This document shows positions 61,679 through 64,000 of a stretch of DNA of 64,000 nt, one piece after another. The position numbers and the translations under genes were made by a program. The stretch is from CBDAPX01 sp965198725. GTDB lineage: Bacteria; Pseudomonadota; Alphaproteobacteria; Rhodobacterales; Rhodobacteraceae. Location: NCBI GenBank assembly GCA_965198725.1, contig CBDAPX010000002.1, positions 62,001-126,000 on the forward strand, read 5' to 3'. How positions within the stretch are numbered: position 1 is the stretch's first letter; every line of letters starts with the position of its first letter. The notes below the pieces were generated by a model. That model saw only the letters and a program-made list of their open reading frames with translations, ran no database searches and was not told where the DNA came from.

Positions 61679-62983
61679 CTAAAATCCCAGCCGGTCGCGC
61701 AAGGCATACCAGGTCATGGCCAGCACCAAAAGCGGGCTGCGCATTGCTGGCCCGCCAGGAAACCCCGGTGTGGGCACCTTGGACATAACCTCAAACCCAC
61801 TGGCCTCACCTTGGATCGCTTTGGCCATCAATTGGCCCGCATGGGTCGCGGTCCCCACGCCATGGCCGGAATAGCCCGAAGCGCTCAGCATGTTTGGGCC
61901 AAGACGCGCAAGATACGGAAATCGATGCATCGTGATGCCCAGCGTACCGCCCCAGGCATATTCGATGTCCACGTCCCGCAAATGCGGGAAAATACGGGTC
62001 ATGGGCTTGCGCACCGTGGCGGCGATATCGGACGGAAACCGATAGCCATAGCTTTCCCCGCCGCCAAAAAGCAGCCGCTTGTCCGCGCTCAGTCGGAAAT
62101 AATTGACCACAAACTTGCTGTCGGCCACCGCCACGTCCCGCGCCAGAACCCGCGCGGCCTCATCGCCCAAAGGTTTGGTGGCGGCAATGAAATTGTTGAT
62201 CGGCATCACCCGCTTGGCCACCCGTGGCGCCAGATCACCCAAATACCCGTTACAGGCCAGGATCACATGATCGGCGGTCACTTGCCCTTGCGCGGTGCGC
62301 ACGACCGCAGGCTGCCCCTCGATCAGCGCGGTCACCTCGCTTTGCTCAAAGATCTCTGCTCCTGCGCTCAGCGCGGCCTTGGCCAACCCCAGGACGTAAT
62401 TCAACGGATGTAAATGCGCCGCACCGTGATCCAGATACCCGCCTTTATAATCAGGCGATGGGCAAAGCTCGGCAAACCCCGGCCCGTCAAGGATCTCCAA
62501 TGCCTCATACCCGTACCGATCCTGCAAATGCCGCCCGTAATCGTGCAGGTCCTTGACCTCGCCCGCCGTTGAACCAGCAGACGCAACGCCCGGCTTCAGA
62601 TCACATTCAATCCCATGTCGCGCAATCAGGGATTTCACCAGCGTCTTGGCGTCTTCCCCAAGCTCCCACAGCTTGGCTGCATCTGCCGCCCCGACCATGG
62701 TCTCCAATGCGTCCTGATCAACCCGTTGGCCACTGCCCAATTGCCCGCCATTGCGCCCCGACGCGCCAAAGCCAACACGCTGCGCTTCGACCACCACAAC
62801 GCGAAGACCCGCCTCTGCCAGATGCAATGCGGCCGACAACCCGGTATATCCCGCACCCACCACGCAAACATCCGCGCGCAGCGCCGTCGTTAAGACCGGC
62901 CGCGCTGCCATGACATGTGCCGTCGCCACGTACCAACTGGGCGGATACACGCCCTGACCATCATTGGCGTAAAGAAGGTTCAA
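61679..62983 (-). CDS. FAD-dependent oxidase (gamma-glutamylputrescine oxidase-like, PuuB/OrdL)
   Basis: 434 residues from TTG 62983, starting LNLLYANDGQGVYPPSWYVA. AGGAGG ends 4 nt before this TTG; a longer frame begins at 63019 but lacks a ribosome site. The FAD motif DVCVVGAGYTGLSAALHLAEAGLRVVVVEA lies near residue 36, and the substrate-side RNGGQLGSGQ follows near 75. With the glutamine synthetase-like gene beyond it this is the putrescine (gamma-glutamyl) pathway. Confidence 0.85.
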   Translation of the reverse strand: MNLLYANDGQGVYPPSWYVATAHVMAARPVLTTALRADVCVVGAGYTGLSAALHLAEAGLRVVVVEAQRVGFGASGRNGGQLGSGQRVDQDALETMVGAADAAKLWELGEDAKTLVKSLIARHGIECDLKPGVASAGSTAGEVKDLHDYGRHLQDRYGYEALEILDGPGFAELCPSPDYKGGYLDHGAAHLHPLNYVLGLAKAALSAGAEIFEQSEVTALIEGQPAVVRTAQGQVTADHVILACNGYLGDLAPRVAKRVMPINNFIAATKPLGDEAARVLARDVAVADSKFVVNYFRLSADKRLLFGGGESYGYRFPSDIAATVRKPMTRIFPHLRDVDIEYAWGGTLGITMHRFPYLARLGPNMLSASGYSGHGVGTATHAGQLMAKAIQGEASGFEVMSKVPTPGFPGGPAMRSPLLVLAMTWYALRDRLGF

Positions 62984-63046
62984 AACCCCTCCTGCTTCTT
63001 TCTTGTCAAAAATACCCAAATCCCGACCCGACCACGGACCGCGACA

Positions 63047-64000
63047 TCAGACATTCAAAAGCAAGTGTTCGCGCTCCCACGGCGAAATCACCTGCAGGAA
63101 TTCCTCATATTCTGCGCGTTTCACGATGCCATAAACCCGCGCAAATTCCGGACCCAAGACCGCGTGCAGCGCGTCAGCTTCATCAAAAAGATCCAGTGCT
63201 TCCCCCATGACCTGCGGAATATCCCCGTCGCCTTCATAGGCATCGCCGCGGAATTGCCGCTCGGGGCGCACTTCGTTTGTCAAACCCAGATAGCCACATG
63301 CCAGGCTCGCCGCGATGCCGAGATACGGGTTACAATCCATCCCGGCGATGCGGTTTTCCACGCGTCGCGCTTCGGGTCCGGACAGGGGCACGCGAATGCC
63401 GGTTGTCCGGTTGTCCCGCGCCCAGGCCAGATTGATCGGGGCGGCGTGGTCTTTCACATAGCGGCGATAGCTGTTCACATACGGTGCCAAAACCGCCATG
63501 GCGGCGGGCAGATAGGTCTGCAAGCCTCCGATCATATGATAAAAGGCGTCTGTTTCCCCACCTTGTGGCCCAGAAAAGATGTTCTGCTTGGTCTCCAGAT
63601 CGAGGATGGAATGATGGATATGCATCGCCGAGCCAGGCTCATTTTCGATCGGCTTGGCCATGAAGGTGGCAAAGCAATCATGGCGCAGCGCCGCTTCTCG
63701 GATCAGCCGCTTGAAATAGAACACTTCGTCGGCCAGTTTGACTGGATGCCCGTGGCGCAGGTTGATCTCCAGCTGCCCCGCGCCGCCTTCCTGTGTGATC
63801 CCGTCAATCTCAAACCCCTGTGCCTCGGCGAAATCGTATATGTCGTCGATCACCGGACCGAATTCGTCCACCGCCGTCATGGAATAGGCCTGCCGCGCGG
63901 CTGCGGGGCGACCGGACCGGCCCATCATCGGTTCGATCCCCTTGGCCGGATCAAGGTTGCGCGCCACAAGGAAGAATTCCATCTCAGGCGCCACAACAGG
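63047..64000 (-). CDS. puuA: Glutamine synthetase-like gamma-glutamylputrescine synthetase (partial)
   Basis: About 318 residues up to the right edge; the gene continues beyond the window, so only the C-terminal part is seen. Glutamine synthetase catalytic motifs: APEMEFFLVARN (first metal-site region) close to the edge, QEGGAGQLEINLRHG near 70, FMAKPIENEPGSAMHIHHSI near 115, and NRIAGMDCNPYLGIAASLACGY near 216. It likely ligates glutamate to putrescine or another amine; the name rests on the adjacent oxidase. Confidence 0.82.
   Translation of the reverse strand, partial: PVVAPEMEFFLVARNLDPAKGIEPMMGRSGRPAAARQAYSMTAVDEFGPVIDDIYDFAEAQGFEIDGITQEGGAGQLEINLRHGHPVKLADEVFYFKRLIREAALRHDCFATFMAKPIENEPGSAMHIHHSILDLETKQNIFSGPQGGETDAFYHMIGGLQTYLPAAMAVLAPYVNSYRRYVKDHAAPINLAWARDNRTTGIRVPLSGPEARRVENRIAGMDCNPYLGIAASLACGYLGLTNEVRPERQFRGDAYEGDGDIPQVMGEALDLFDEADALHAVLGPEFARVYGIVKRAEYEEFLQVISPWEREHLLLNV

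Noticed and set aside
1..64000. CRISPR array, tRNA or rRNA genes
   Set aside because: No regularly spaced repeats, cloverleaf-like tRNA sequence or rRNA core was seen anywhere in the window.

Overview
The window reads as chromosome of an alphaproteobacterium of the Rhodobacterales, probably the Roseobacter group. This rests on family content I recognise: a short-type ProS, an HdaA-type AAA protein beside an AI-2E family permease, the XRE/SdhE/LdtR-like trio, the PHA granule set with CTGC-N3-GCAG operators, a bufferin operon and a gamma-glutamylputrescine pair. Coding density is high and GC-rich, and I saw no rRNA, tRNA or CRISPR array.

Layout. 1-13.5 kb: hdaA (cut by the window edge), a permease, a fasciclin protein, an FAD oxidoreductase gene broken by an amber codon next to a LysR regulator, proS, two glycosyltransferases, a LolC/E-LolD lipoprotein exporter, a DMT transporter, a lipoprotein with a HELTH motif, a Tag-family glycosylase, another glycosyltransferase and an FkbM methyltransferase. 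13.5-29 kb: parE with a hairpin-rich 3' region, ppk2, a GST and hydrolases, a secreted hydrolase with two NTF2-like proteins and an AraC regulator, a MATE pump, an aspartate aminotransferase, the XRE-sdhE-ldtR group, a DUF1194 protein and glyoxalase I. 29-37 kb: a Slam-like outer-membrane protein with its likely lipoprotein cargo (type XI secretion), thyX, a cold-shock gene, an ArsC/Spx-like protein and a four-gene bufferin (copper-buffering RiPP) operon.

37-46.7 kb: thrS, a MAPEG protein with an ArsR-SRPBCC fusion regulator, an ECF sigma/anti-sigma pair behind a cytochrome c whose haem motif reads CxxRH, a YceI protein separated from that cytochrome gene by a terminator, and a run of alpha/beta hydrolases with an atypical histidine phosphatase. 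46.7-54.8 kb: the PHA cluster phaZ, phaC, phaP and phaR. It is split by about 3.6 kb carrying a complete IS3-family element, a GMC dehydrogenase gene cut off by that IS, an amber-interrupted gluconate 2-dehydrogenase subunit 3-like gene and an unknown secreted protein. 54.8-64 kb: an adenylate cyclase-TPR gene with a one-base frameshift, a class IV aminotransferase, a small membrane-protein gene with a second frameshift, a tandem SnoaL protein, a MarR regulator, an enoyl-CoA hydratase, a DegT aminotransferase and the putrescine pair (FAD oxidase plus a glutamine synthetase-like ligase cut by the window end).

Most notable: (i) the Slam/cargo pair; (ii) the bufferin operon with a perfect 10-bp hairpin between precursor and maturase; (iii) the PHA operon interrupted by an IS-bearing block, with PhaR-type operators upstream of phaC and phaP; (iv) five damaged genes (two amber codons, one IS truncation, two single-base frameshifts), four of them between 51.8 and 58.0 kb; (v) the single-cysteine cytochrome c motif.
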